From DAOUFU01 sp034429275 (GTDB taxonomy: Bacteria; Chloroflexota; Anaerolineae; Aggregatilineales; Aggregatilineaceae), in contig DAOUFU010000306.1 in NCBI GenBank assembly GCA_034429275.1, forward strand, positions 1 to 5,917: DNA of 5,917 bases. The letters run 5' to 3'. The position numbers were made by a program, and so were the translations under genes. The notes beneath the pieces are model-generated. The model ran no database searches. It was given only the letters and a program-made list of their open reading frames with translations, and was not told the DNA's origin. Positions 1 to 5,777 of the stretch are shown in pieces. Each line of letters opens with the position of its first letter. Positions within the stretch are counted from its first letter, which is position 1.

Positions 1-128
1 CCTTGCTCGCGACTACGAGCGTTTGCCTGACACCTTGAAAGGCTTGCATTTCTTGGCCTTTGCTATTTTGATGGCAAATCAGTTCGTTCGGTTGATGGCT
101 CATGTGCTCTAAAGTGCATAACAGCCTC
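1..128 (+). mobile_element. right end of an insertion sequence (IS5-family-like)
   Basis: The transposase stop codon is followed within 16 bp by what looks like an IS terminus. Read inward from 128 on the minus strand it is GAGGCTGTTATGCACTT, a form common for IS5-family ends (G-A-G/G-C-C-TGTT). The next bases make CTAG (128-131), compatible with the short TA-centred target sites of this family. The left terminus is outside the window, so the inverted repeat and target duplication cannot be confirmed. The boundary at 128 is inferred. Confidence 0.55.
2..112 (+). CDS. IS5-family-like transposase, C-terminal fragment cut by the window edge
   Basis: An open frame enters from the left edge and ends at TAA 110-112, giving the last 36 residues. 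It begins LARDYERLPDTLKGLHFLAF and ends in a hydrophobic, Met/Leu-rich tail. The pattern 'R-L-x-[RK]-D-Y-E-R-L-P' followed by a short hydrophobic helix and an immediate stop is typical of the C-terminus of IS5-family DDE transposases; the catalytic residues would lie upstream, outside the window. Family knowledge: these enzymes cut and paste their own element by acting on terminal inverted repeats. Whether the gene is intact cannot be judged from here. It is the only convincing plus-strand gene and is more A/T-rich than its neighbours, which fits an acquired element. The family call rests on a short tail. Confidence 0.72.
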   Translation, partial: LARDYERLPDTLKGLHFLAFAILMANQFVRLMAHVL

Positions 129-186
129 TAGGCGAATCCGCCCCAAAGTCGCCCGAATCGGCCCCCGGTCATTGGTCACTATCACC

Positions 187-221
187 AAAAAAGCGCCCCC
201 GGCGGCTGCCAGGGGCGCTTT
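187..221 (-). terminator. Rho-independent terminator after the cytochrome gene
   Basis: A perfect 10-bp G/C-rich stem pairs 190-199 with 212-221 around a 12-nt loop. Read on the minus strand it runs directly into six T residues (192-187). It lies 43 bp past the stop codon of the cytochrome gene. A second small hairpin (228-233 with 240-245, a 6-bp perfect stem) sits between the stop codon and this terminator. Read on the plus strand the T run is only three bases, so it should work mainly against minus-strand transcripts. Confidence 0.85.
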
Positions 222-263
222 CAGGTTGCCGGTCATCGGACCGGCATTGCCCACCTTTTCCCG

Positions 264-1133
264 CTAGTGCGTCTCCACCAGGTACTGAATCACGGCATCG
301 CGCTCTTCGGCGCTCAACTGTGCACCTTTGCCGAGCATACGATCAACGGTGGTGGTCCCCCCGGCTTCGTCCTTGTCCGCCGCGTCGATGCGGTCGGTCG
401 TGTGGCACACCGAGCAGCGCTCGGCCACCAGCGCCGCGCCGTCCAGCGCGCTGCCGGTCGATTCGGTCTCGCTGCTCGTCTCACCGAACATCGCCGCAAT
501 CAGTTCTTCCGCCGTGCCAGAGTACTCAACGCTCGCCACCACCGGCAGACCCAGATCGGTCAGATCGTCCGAATACTCGCCGGGCATGGCCATCACAAAC
601 ATCATAACCGCCACGCCTTCACTCAGTTCGCGCACCAGGAAGACGCCTTCGCCTTCCTCATTCACGGCGGTCACCAGCCCCACCGTGATATCATCATCCA
701 GTTCGACCTCTTCCGGCTCGCCGATCCCGGCTTCCTCGTCGCCCACTTCATAACCCAGGAACGACGCGGCCAGCGCCTCGGTCAGTTCGAGCAGGGTCGG
801 CTCTTCCGGCAGCATGGTCCCCGTCAGGCCCAACAGTTCCAGCGGCACCACGGTCACCAGCATCACCTTATCGCCGGGTTCCTCATCGACGTCTTCTTCA
901 CTCATCAGCCGGTCAAATGTATCCTGGCTGTTGGCGATGGCCACATGAGGGAACGGGTAATCCGGGATTTCGCCCGAAATCCAATCGGCAGGCACCATCA
1001 CCTTGAACATCTCATCCGACGACACAAACTCGACCAGTTCGACATCATCACCGCCCTGGGCGAAAACCGCCATCGGCGTGACCAGCATCACCATCACCAC
1101 AACCAACGCCATCCAACGTCCGTTTTTGATCAA
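264..1133 (-). CDS. secreted mono-haem cytochrome c protein with an N-terminal PsbP/Mog1-like domain
   Basis: Predicted extracytoplasmic electron-transfer protein of 289 residues. I chose the TTG at 1133 because AAGGAG (1146-1141) sits 7 nt upstream; the frame could extend to GTG 1160, but that codon has no ribosome-binding site. Residues 1-25 form a signal peptide with a hydrophobic core ending VFA|Q. Residues ~30-205 are a very acidic domain opening 'F-K-V-M-V-P-A-D-W', which resembles PsbP/Mog1-like secreted domains only by pattern. A Ser/Thr/Glu linker follows. The last ~60 residues are a small class I cytochrome c domain with CSVCH at 240-244 (haem thioethers C240 and C243, axial H244) and a probable second ligand M266 in 'D-R-M-L-G-K-G-A-Q-L-S'. 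The C-terminal 'E-R-D-A-V-I-Q-Y-L' helix is typical of the family. It appears monocistronic, with its own promoter and terminator. Partner and pathway are unknown. Confidence 0.85.
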   Translation of the reverse strand: MIKNGRWMALVVVMVMLVTPMAVFAQGGDDVELVEFVSSDEMFKVMVPADWISGEIPDYPFPHVAIANSQDTFDRLMSEEDVDEEPGDKVMLVTVVPLELLGLTGTMLPEEPTLLELTEALAASFLGYEVGDEEAGIGEPEEVELDDDITVGLVTAVNEEGEGVFLVRELSEGVAVMMFVMAMPGEYSDDLTDLGLPVVASVEYSGTAEELIAAMFGETSSETESTGSALDGAALVAERCSVCHTTDRIDAADKDEAGGTTTVDRMLGKGAQLSAEERDAVIQYLVETH

Positions 1134-1180
1134 CGTCCCACTCCTTGAAAAAACCGGCACCGGGGTGCATTAACGAAAGG

Positions 1181-1209
1181 GCCGCCCCTGTCCCCAAGAC
1201 AGAGGTGGC
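1181..1209 (-). promoter_or_regulatory. stem-loop at the start of the cytochrome mRNA leader
   Basis: Positions 1181-1192 pair with 1198-1209 around a 5-nt loop. The 12-position stem has one G-T wobble and one mismatch. The predicted transcription start is near 1217, so this hairpin would form almost at the 5' end of the mRNA, about 50 nt before AAGGAG. No T run follows it, so it is not a terminator. Possible roles are transcript stabilisation or regulation; this is inference. Confidence 0.5.
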
Positions 1210-1223
1210 CTGTCATAGTGTGA

Positions 1224-1252
1224 ATTATAGCCCCATAAACCGGAGGAGTCAA
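1224..1252 (-). promoter_or_regulatory. near-consensus sigma-70 promoter for the cytochrome gene
   Basis: On the minus strand TTGACT (1252-1247) and TATAAT (1229-1224) are separated by exactly 17 bp. That is 5 of 6 and 6 of 6 matches to the housekeeping consensus at ideal spacing, in a short A/T-rich island within G/C-rich DNA. Initiation should fall near 1217, giving a leader of about 84 nt before the TTG start. Confidence 0.82.
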
Positions 1253-1274
1253 TTAAAAAGTTGATGATTTTCGT

Positions 1275-1318
1275 AAAAATTCCGCCCGGCGCTGCCACAG
1301 GGTACGTGCAAAGCCGGG
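1275..1318 (-). terminator. weak possible terminator after the phosphatase gene
   Basis: CCCGGC (1285-1290) can pair with GCCGGG (1313-1318). On the minus strand the stem is followed after five bases by TTTTT (1279-1275). The long loop (22 nt) and the offset T run make this a weak candidate. It lies between the phosphatase stop codon and the cytochrome promoter, where an operon end is expected. A second inverted repeat (GGGCACC and GGTGCCC, ~1334-1379) is also present in this intergenic stretch. Confidence 0.35.
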
Positions 1319-1398
1319 TAGGGATTCCTCAAGCGGGCACCGGCGATTCGCGTTAGTCCCTTGATCAAACAGGTGCCCACCGGCATCGCTCGACCCCC

Positions 1399-2067
1399 TT
1401 ACCACGTCTCGCCGATCGATGACCCGTTCAGGTGCGGCAGCCAGCCGACCCGCGTCAATTGCCAGCCGCCGCCCGGCGTTGTCTGCTCGATCACCGTCAG
1501 CGATGTATTCGCCAGCGTCGGGCGCTCGATGACGCCAAACAGCCCCTCGATCAGCATTCCCAGCGTACCCCCGTGCGAGACGATCCCCACGATCTGCCCG
1601 GCGTGCCGCGCCGTGATCTCCTCGAATGCCGCGCACGCCCGCGCCTTGAGCTGCACCCGCGATTCCCCGCCGCGCGTCGGCACGTTGTGCCAGTCCGCCC
1701 GGTGCCGCGCGAAATATTCTCCGTCCCAGGCCTCCACTTCGGCCCGTGTCAGGCCCTGCCAGTCCCCCACATCCACCTCTTGCAGACGCTCATCGCCCAC
1801 CAGTTCCAGCGCGTGGCCACTGGCAGCATAGGCCGCCACCACCGCCTGCGCCGTCTGCCAGGCGCGCACATTCGGGCTGCTGTAGAGAATCTCCAGGCGC
1901 GGGCCGTGCGCCGCCAGCCAGCGCCCCACCGCCTCGGCCTGGGCGCGCCCGGTTGCATTCAGCGGGATCGGGGCGCGCCCCTGCCACCGCCCTTCCGCGT
2001 TCCAATCGGTTTCGCCATGCCGGATACACCACACGCGCGTCACGCCGGATTCCTGCTCGCTCACCAC
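1399..2067 (-). CDS. histidine phosphatase family protein (phosphoglycerate mutase-like)
   Basis: Cytoplasmic phosphatase of 222 residues, the normal length for the branch-2 histidine phosphatase family (GpmB/CobC/PhoE-like). The catalytic set is complete: R16-H17-G18-E19 with the phospho-accepting H17, R68 in 'S-S-P-N-V-R-A-W-Q-T-A', the acid/base candidate E97 in 'L-Q-E-V-D-V-G-D-W-Q-G', and the second histidine H165 in 'S-H-G-G-T-L'. Family knowledge: such enzymes hydrolyse phosphomonoesters through a phosphohistidine, and substrates vary widely (sugar phosphates, phosphoglycerate, alpha-ribazole phosphate). The sequence does not reveal the substrate. The start is GTG 2067; AGGAG (2077-2073) lies 5 nt upstream, and a second GTG at 2064 is equally possible. 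That ribosome-binding site overlaps the TAG stop of the upstream amylase gene, so the two are probably translationally coupled. A role in sugar-phosphate metabolism follows from the neighbour only. Confidence 0.92.
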   Translation of the reverse strand: MVSEQESGVTRVWCIRHGETDWNAEGRWQGRAPIPLNATGRAQAEAVGRWLAAHGPRLEILYSSPNVRAWQTAQAVVAAYAASGHALELVGDERLQEVDVGDWQGLTRAEVEAWDGEYFARHRADWHNVPTRGGESRVQLKARACAAFEEITARHAGQIVGIVSHGGTLGMLIEGLFGVIERPTLANTSLTVIEQTTPGGGWQLTRVGWLPHLNGSSIGETW

Positions 2068-2075
2068 TCGCTCTC

Positions 2076-3575
2076 CTACCCCAGGGACTCAAACCGGAAC
2101 AAATGCGCCGTCCAGGGCGGCAGGTCCACATACAGGCCCATGCCCGCCATCTCGCCGCCGTCGCGCTCGTATGCCTCGCCGGGATGCAGCCCATCCACCA
2201 GCTTCCACCGTCGCCCCTCCAGCTCAAACCCGGAGAGGTCCACCAGGCCCTGCGCCGCCAGCGCCGAATAGTTCACCACCACCAGCCGCCGCTCTTCGCC
2301 GTGCCGCCACGTGTAGGCGATCAAATCGCGGTGCGAGTTGTTTCCATCCCAGGCCGGGCGCAGCATCCGCAGCCGCCACCGCCCCTCGCGGAACACCGGA
2401 TGCGCGGTCTCGTGCATCAGCATCCGGTAAAACAACTGCACGGCGGAATTCTCCGCCTCGACCGGGCGGCGGCCAAGCTGAACCGGCAGCCGTACCAGGT
2501 GACCTTCCATCTGGCCCTCGTGCAGCAAGGTCGCACCCGGCAGCGTGGTCACCAGCACCGCCGCCATCAGGTCGCGCCCCGGCCCAAACGCCATGGTCGC
2601 CCGCATTTCGTCGTGATTTTCGATGAAGCGGATGGTCCGCTCCTGGTACGCAACCGAGCTTCCCAGGTGAGCCACCACTTCGGCCACCGGCCCTTCCAGC
2701 AGGTGATCGTACAGCAGCTTGTCGTAGGTGTAATCGAAACCCTGCTTCTGCAGCAGCCCTTCCAATCCCCAGTACACCTCGGCCATCACCGCCAGCCCAG
2801 GATACGCCGCCTTGACCGGCGGCAGCACCACGTCCCAGAACTCGGTCGGCGGCATCTGTCCGGCACGGTCGCCCCACGTCTGCCGGAAGACCCGGTTGGT
2901 GACCAGCATCGCCATGTCACAGCGCACACCATCGCACTGCCCGGCGATAGTCATCAGGATGCTGGCCGCGCGCGTGCGCAGAGTCGGGTGAAAGGCGTTC
3001 AGTTGGGCCGTATCTGTCCACGGAGGAAAATACGGATCGCGCCCGTGTGCCAGGATCACCCCGCCCGGCCCTTCGAAATAGGCGGTTGGGCGCCCGGCAA
3101 TGTCGTTTGCGCTTCCCTGGATGAAACACGCCGGGGCCTCATCCACCCAGGGATGATCGATCGCCACATGATTCGGCACGAAATCCAGCACCACGCCCAG
3201 CCCGCGCGCATTCAGCCGGGCACGGAGTGCCGCCAGCCCATCCCGTCCGCCCAGGTGCGGATCGACCTCGTAGCAGCGCACCGCGTAGGGCGACCCGATC
3301 ACGTCATCCGGCGTCCAATCGGGCAGCGCGCGGGAATATTCCTCGCGCAGGGCAGGATGATTCAACGCCACCTGCCGCCCGGCAGGGCTGCGCTCCCACA
3401 CGCCCATCAGCCACACGGCGTCGATCTCCCACGCCGCCAGCGCGTCAAGTTCCTCGTCCGGCACCGACACCAGCGTGATCGGGCGCTGATAGCGTCGGCT
3501 GAGCGCGCCGAGCCACGTCCAGGCATTGATTTCGTACAACCGGGGATTTCTGCGCCAGGTGAAGGCCATCGGCAA
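2076..3575 (-). CDS. GH13 alpha-amylase-family glycoside hydrolase, cytoplasmic
   Basis: Enzyme of 499 residues acting on alpha-glucosidic bonds, with a (beta/alpha)8 barrel. The four conserved GH13 regions are present: region I D131-F-V-P-N-H136; region II G-V-R218-C-D220 with the nucleophile D220; region III M-A-E266-V with the acid/base E266; region IV E-N-H321-D322 with the transition-state stabiliser D322. After residue ~400 a beta-rich C-terminal domain follows, ending 'W-T-A-H-L-F-R-F'. The opening 'R-L-Y-E-I-N-x-W-x-W-L' and 'V-W-L-M-G-V-W-E-R-S' mark a little-studied subgroup of bacterial GH13 proteins whose exact substrate I do not know. There is no signal peptide, so it probably acts on intracellular glucan or imported oligosaccharides. 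The TTG at 3575 has AAGGA 5 nt upstream; ATG 3569, two codons in, is a close alternative. It is the first gene of an operon with the phosphatase, driven from ~3614-3642. Confidence 0.93.
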   Translation of the reverse strand: MPMAFTWRRNPRLYEINAWTWLGALSRRYQRPITLVSVPDEELDALAAWEIDAVWLMGVWERSPAGRQVALNHPALREEYSRALPDWTPDDVIGSPYAVRCYEVDPHLGGRDGLAALRARLNARGLGVVLDFVPNHVAIDHPWVDEAPACFIQGSANDIAGRPTAYFEGPGGVILAHGRDPYFPPWTDTAQLNAFHPTLRTRAASILMTIAGQCDGVRCDMAMLVTNRVFRQTWGDRAGQMPPTEFWDVVLPPVKAAYPGLAVMAEVYWGLEGLLQKQGFDYTYDKLLYDHLLEGPVAEVVAHLGSSVAYQERTIRFIENHDEMRATMAFGPGRDLMAAVLVTTLPGATLLHEGQMEGHLVRLPVQLGRRPVEAENSAVQLFYRMLMHETAHPVFREGRWRLRMLRPAWDGNNSHRDLIAYTWRHGEERRLVVVNYSALAAQGLVDLSGFELEGRRWKLVDGLHPGEAYERDGGEMAGMGLYVDLPPWTAHLFRFESLG

Positions 3576-3613
3576 TCCATTCCTTCTACGATCGTGAGGC
3601 TGTGCGGCCTTCC

Positions 3614-3642
3614 AGCATAGCCGATCCCGCGCCAGTGTTCAA
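3614..3642 (-). promoter_or_regulatory. probable sigma-70 promoter of the amylase-phosphatase operon
   Basis: On the minus strand TTGAAC (3642-3637) and TATGCT (3619-3614) are 17 bp apart, each matching the consensus at 4 of 6 positions. The predicted start is near 3607, giving a leader of about 30 nt before the amylase start codon. This is the best candidate in the gap, but the boxes are imperfect. Confidence 0.5.
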
Positions 3643-3650
3643 GACCCAGC

Positions 3651-3688
3651 CTGCCTTCCAGCAAGACCTGACCGCGCGTTTTCGAGCG
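3651..3688. repeat. 38-bp perfect direct repeat, copy 1
   Basis: Identical over 38 bp to 3873-3910, in the same orientation and 222 bp apart. It begins CTGCCTTCCAGCAAGACC and ends TTTTCGAGCG. An 11-bp core, GCCTTCCAGCA, occurs a third time at 3607-3617, overlapping the predicted -10 box and start site of the amylase promoter. Copy 1 lies directly left of the palindromic element at 3696-3807. Confidence 0.9.
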
Positions 3689-3695
3689 AAAGTCC

Positions 3696-3807
3696 GGCCT
3701 CACCCCCGACCTGCGCGCCTCATGGGAGGCGCTTGCTCTGCCCCCTCTCCGAAAATTTTCGGAGAGGGGGCGGAGCGGCCCGGTTTTGGCCGCGCGGGGG
3801 TGAGGCC
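3696..3807. repeat. 112-bp cloverleaf-forming palindromic element, copy A
   Basis: Perfect 12-bp terminal inverted repeats (GGCCTCACCCCC at 3696-3707, its complement at 3796-3807) enclose three further hairpins. The left hairpin pairs 3715-3721 with 3726-3732. The centre is a perfect 30-bp palindrome (3741-3770) around GAAAATTTTC. The right hairpin pairs 3775-3780 with 3788-3793. The whole can fold as a cloverleaf. It is non-coding and resembles REP/REPIN- or MITE-like intergenic repeats. It sits about 120 bp upstream of the amylase start and 54 bp upstream of its predicted -35 box. No target-site duplication is evident. Confidence 0.85.
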
Positions 3808-3846
3808 AGATCGCCCGTCCAGAGGGTGCCCGGTTTGTCAAGTGGC

Positions 3847-3877
3847 TGCCTGTCAACTTTTGCTCACACCCTCTGCC
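3847..3877. repeat. 31-bp diverged direct repeat, copy 1
   Basis: It matches 4008-4038 at 24 of 31 positions, with shared blocks TGCCTGTCA, TTGCTC and CTGCC. Copy 1 runs directly into the second 38-bp repeat. I see no known function; it may be the remnant of an older local duplication. Confidence 0.5.
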
Positions 3878-3910
3878 TTCCAGCAAGACCTGACCGCGCG
3901 TTTTCGAGCG
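3873..3910. repeat. 38-bp perfect direct repeat, copy 2
   Basis: Exact copy of 3651-3688. After copy 2 the sequence continues GCGAGTC, then differs from the palindromic element, but a related GGAGGCGCTTG block recurs at 3949-3959 (compare 3725-3735). This suggests the stretch 3651-4040 arose partly by a tandem duplication of ~222 bp followed by divergence or insertion. Confidence 0.9.
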
Positions 3911-4007
3911 CGAGTCATGCTCCGGTCGGTTGTGTTTCAAAGATCATCGGAGGCGCTTGGCGATGAAGCCAGGTTACCGGCGATTGGGGTTTGGCGGGTC
4001 TGGCGAG

Positions 4008-4038
4008 TGCCTGTCAGTCGTTGCTCGCACTCCCTGCC
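4008..4038. repeat. 31-bp diverged direct repeat, copy 2
   Basis: Partner of 3847-3877, with 24 of 31 identical positions. It lies directly beyond the trxB terminator. The surrounding 3911-4040 stretch shows no credible gene on either strand. Confidence 0.5.
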
Positions 4039-4040
4039 CA

Positions 4041-4073
4041 CAAACAAAACGGGCGAGGGTTCTCCCCGCCCGC
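4041..4073 (-). terminator. terminator after trxB, possibly bidirectional
   Basis: CGGGCG (4050-4055) pairs with CGCCCG (4067-4072), and G/C pairs extend the stem inward past one mismatch. On the minus strand the stem is followed by TTTTGTTTG (4049-4041), 26 bp past the trxB stop codon. On the plus strand the stem is followed by CTTCTTGTTTTG, so it might also stop plus-strand transcripts weakly. Confidence 0.8.
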
Positions 4074-4098
4074 TTCTTGTTTTGTCCCGTACCTGCCG

Positions 4099-5118
<1,020 letters not shown>

Positions 5119-5155
5119 GCGATTCATCCTCGCTCGTTACCGGTCTACAAGCAGC

Positions 5156-5176
5156 GGGCGCAGCCATGCCGCGCCC
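5156..5176 (-). promoter_or_regulatory. leader hairpin upstream of trxB
   Basis: On the minus strand GGGCGCGGC and GCTGCGCCC form a 9-bp stem (one G-T wobble) with a 3-nt ATG loop, ending 38 nt before the chosen trxB start. No T run follows, so it is not a terminator. It would lie in the trxB leader, or in the VOC-trxB spacer if the two are co-transcribed. I found no convincing promoter in 5119-5274. Confidence 0.4.
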
Positions 5177-5274
5177 CCATTCGCCGTACATGATCTTTAG
5201 ATGCGCGTATCGCCGCGCCGGTTGTATCCTGCTGCATGCCGCCGCCCGCTGATGCTGCCCGCTGGAGCGGCCCA

Positions 5275-5652
5275 CTAGAGCGGCTCGTTGAACCGCTGAA
5301 TCTCGATCAAATACCCGTTAGGATCGGGAAAGAAGCAGTGATAGATGTTGTACTCCGGGCTGAGCGCGGGCGGATGGTCGAACTTGACGCCGCGCTCGCG
5401 CAGCCGGTAATACCACCCGTCCACATCCGACGTAACGAACGTCAGGATCACTCCGAAGGGATGCTCCGGGGTTTGCTGGGGGCGCTCGCAGAACCCCACG
5501 TAATGCCCATCTGATACGCGGTAGATGTGGCAGTCGCCCTGGTCGCGCGCCAGGTCGAAGCCGAGCACATTGAGGTAAAACTGGTCGCACTGCGCCAGGT
5601 CGCGCGTGTAGAAGAAGGTCAGGGGATACTCAAATCTCGCATTGTCAGACAC
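5275..5652 (-). CDS. VOC-fold (glyoxalase/bleomycin-resistance-like) protein
   Basis: Protein of 125 residues, the usual length of a single two-module vicinal-oxygen-chelate chain. Visible family marks are the first beta strand 'P-L-T-F-F-Y-T' (~10-16), 'F-Y-L-N-V-L-G-F' (~25-32), the central strand 'V-I-L-T-F-V-T-S-D-V-D', and the terminal 'D-P-N-G-Y-L-I-E-I-Q-R-F' with DPNG at 110-113 and E117. VOC enzymes usually bind a metal through His or Glu in equivalent strands. Here only E117 stands at such a place; the first-strand and central-strand positions are hydrophobic or Thr. It may therefore be a metal-free binding protein or use other ligands, and I assign no reaction. Start: GTG 5652, with AGGAG (5666-5662) 9 nt upstream; GTG 5658 is only 3 nt from it. 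Its stop lies 156 bp before the trxB start. Confidence 0.88.
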   Translation of the reverse strand: MSDNARFEYPLTFFYTRDLAQCDQFYLNVLGFDLARDQGDCHIYRVSDGHYVGFCERPQQTPEHPFGVILTFVTSDVDGWYYRLRERGVKFDHPPALSPEYNIYHCFFPDPNGYLIEIQRFNEPL

Positions 5653-5672
5653 GATCACTAACTCCTCGGATC

Positions 5673-5688
5673 AGGCATCTGTATGCCT
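5673..5688 (-). promoter_or_regulatory. small hairpin at the 5' end of the VOC mRNA
   Basis: AGGCAT (5673-5678) and ATGCCT (5683-5688) form a perfect 6-bp stem with a 4-nt loop. It overlaps the predicted transcription start (~5685) and lies just upstream of AGGAG. It could be an mRNA 5' stem or a repressor site; the sequence does not decide between them. Confidence 0.4.
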
Positions 5689-5691
5689 TCT

Positions 5692-5719
5692 ATTCTACTC
5701 TTCCTGGCCCATGTTACAA
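5692..5719 (-). promoter_or_regulatory. probable sigma-70 promoter of the VOC gene
   Basis: On the minus strand TTGTAA (5719-5714) and TAGAAT (5697-5692) are 16 bp apart, matching the consensus at 4 and 5 of 6 positions. The start would fall near 5685, leaving a leader of about 33 nt. The region is locally A/T-richer than its surroundings. Confidence 0.55.
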
Positions 5720-5734
5720 CCCACCCCGCCGGTA

Positions 5735-5753
5735 GATGCAGGGTGATTGCATC
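5735..5753. promoter_or_regulatory. dyad upstream of the VOC promoter, possible regulator site
   Basis: GATGCA (5735-5740) and TGCATC (5748-5753) form a perfect 6-bp inverted repeat around a 7-bp spacer. Its centre lies about 59 bp upstream of the predicted start, where activators often bind. No regulator gene is present in the window. Confidence 0.35.
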
Positions 5754-5777
5754 AACATTCGTGACCCGCGCGAGTCC

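Noticed and set aside
267..1148. 293-codon His-rich open frame on the plus strand
   Set aside because: It mirrors the acidic cytochrome protein: Asp and Glu codons read antisense give His, Val, Phe and Leu. No ribosome-binding site or motif supports it.
1746..3620. 624-codon open frame on the plus strand, opposite the amylase gene
   Set aside because: It is rich in Pro, His and Arg with no recognisable motif, and is exactly antisense to a gene with all GH13 catalytic motifs. High-GC codon bias keeps the opposite frame open.
3741..3770. 30-bp palindrome as an intrinsic terminator
   Set aside because: No T run follows the stem on either strand; G-rich or C-rich sequence flanks both sides.
3696..3807. 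Cloverleaf element as a tRNA gene
   Set aside because: It has no T-arm GTTCRA-like box, anticodon arm or CCA-compatible acceptor end. It is longer than a tRNA, and the central palindrome does not fit an anticodon arm.
3651..3910. Possible CRISPR array from the two 38-bp repeats
   Set aside because: There are only two repeats, separated by 184 bp that includes a structured element. No regular spacers and no cas genes are present.
3407..3940. 177-codon minus-strand frame with an internal duplicated peptide
   Set aside because: The duplication is only the translated 38-bp repeat, and the frame runs through the palindromic element into the amylase gene. There is no coding signal.
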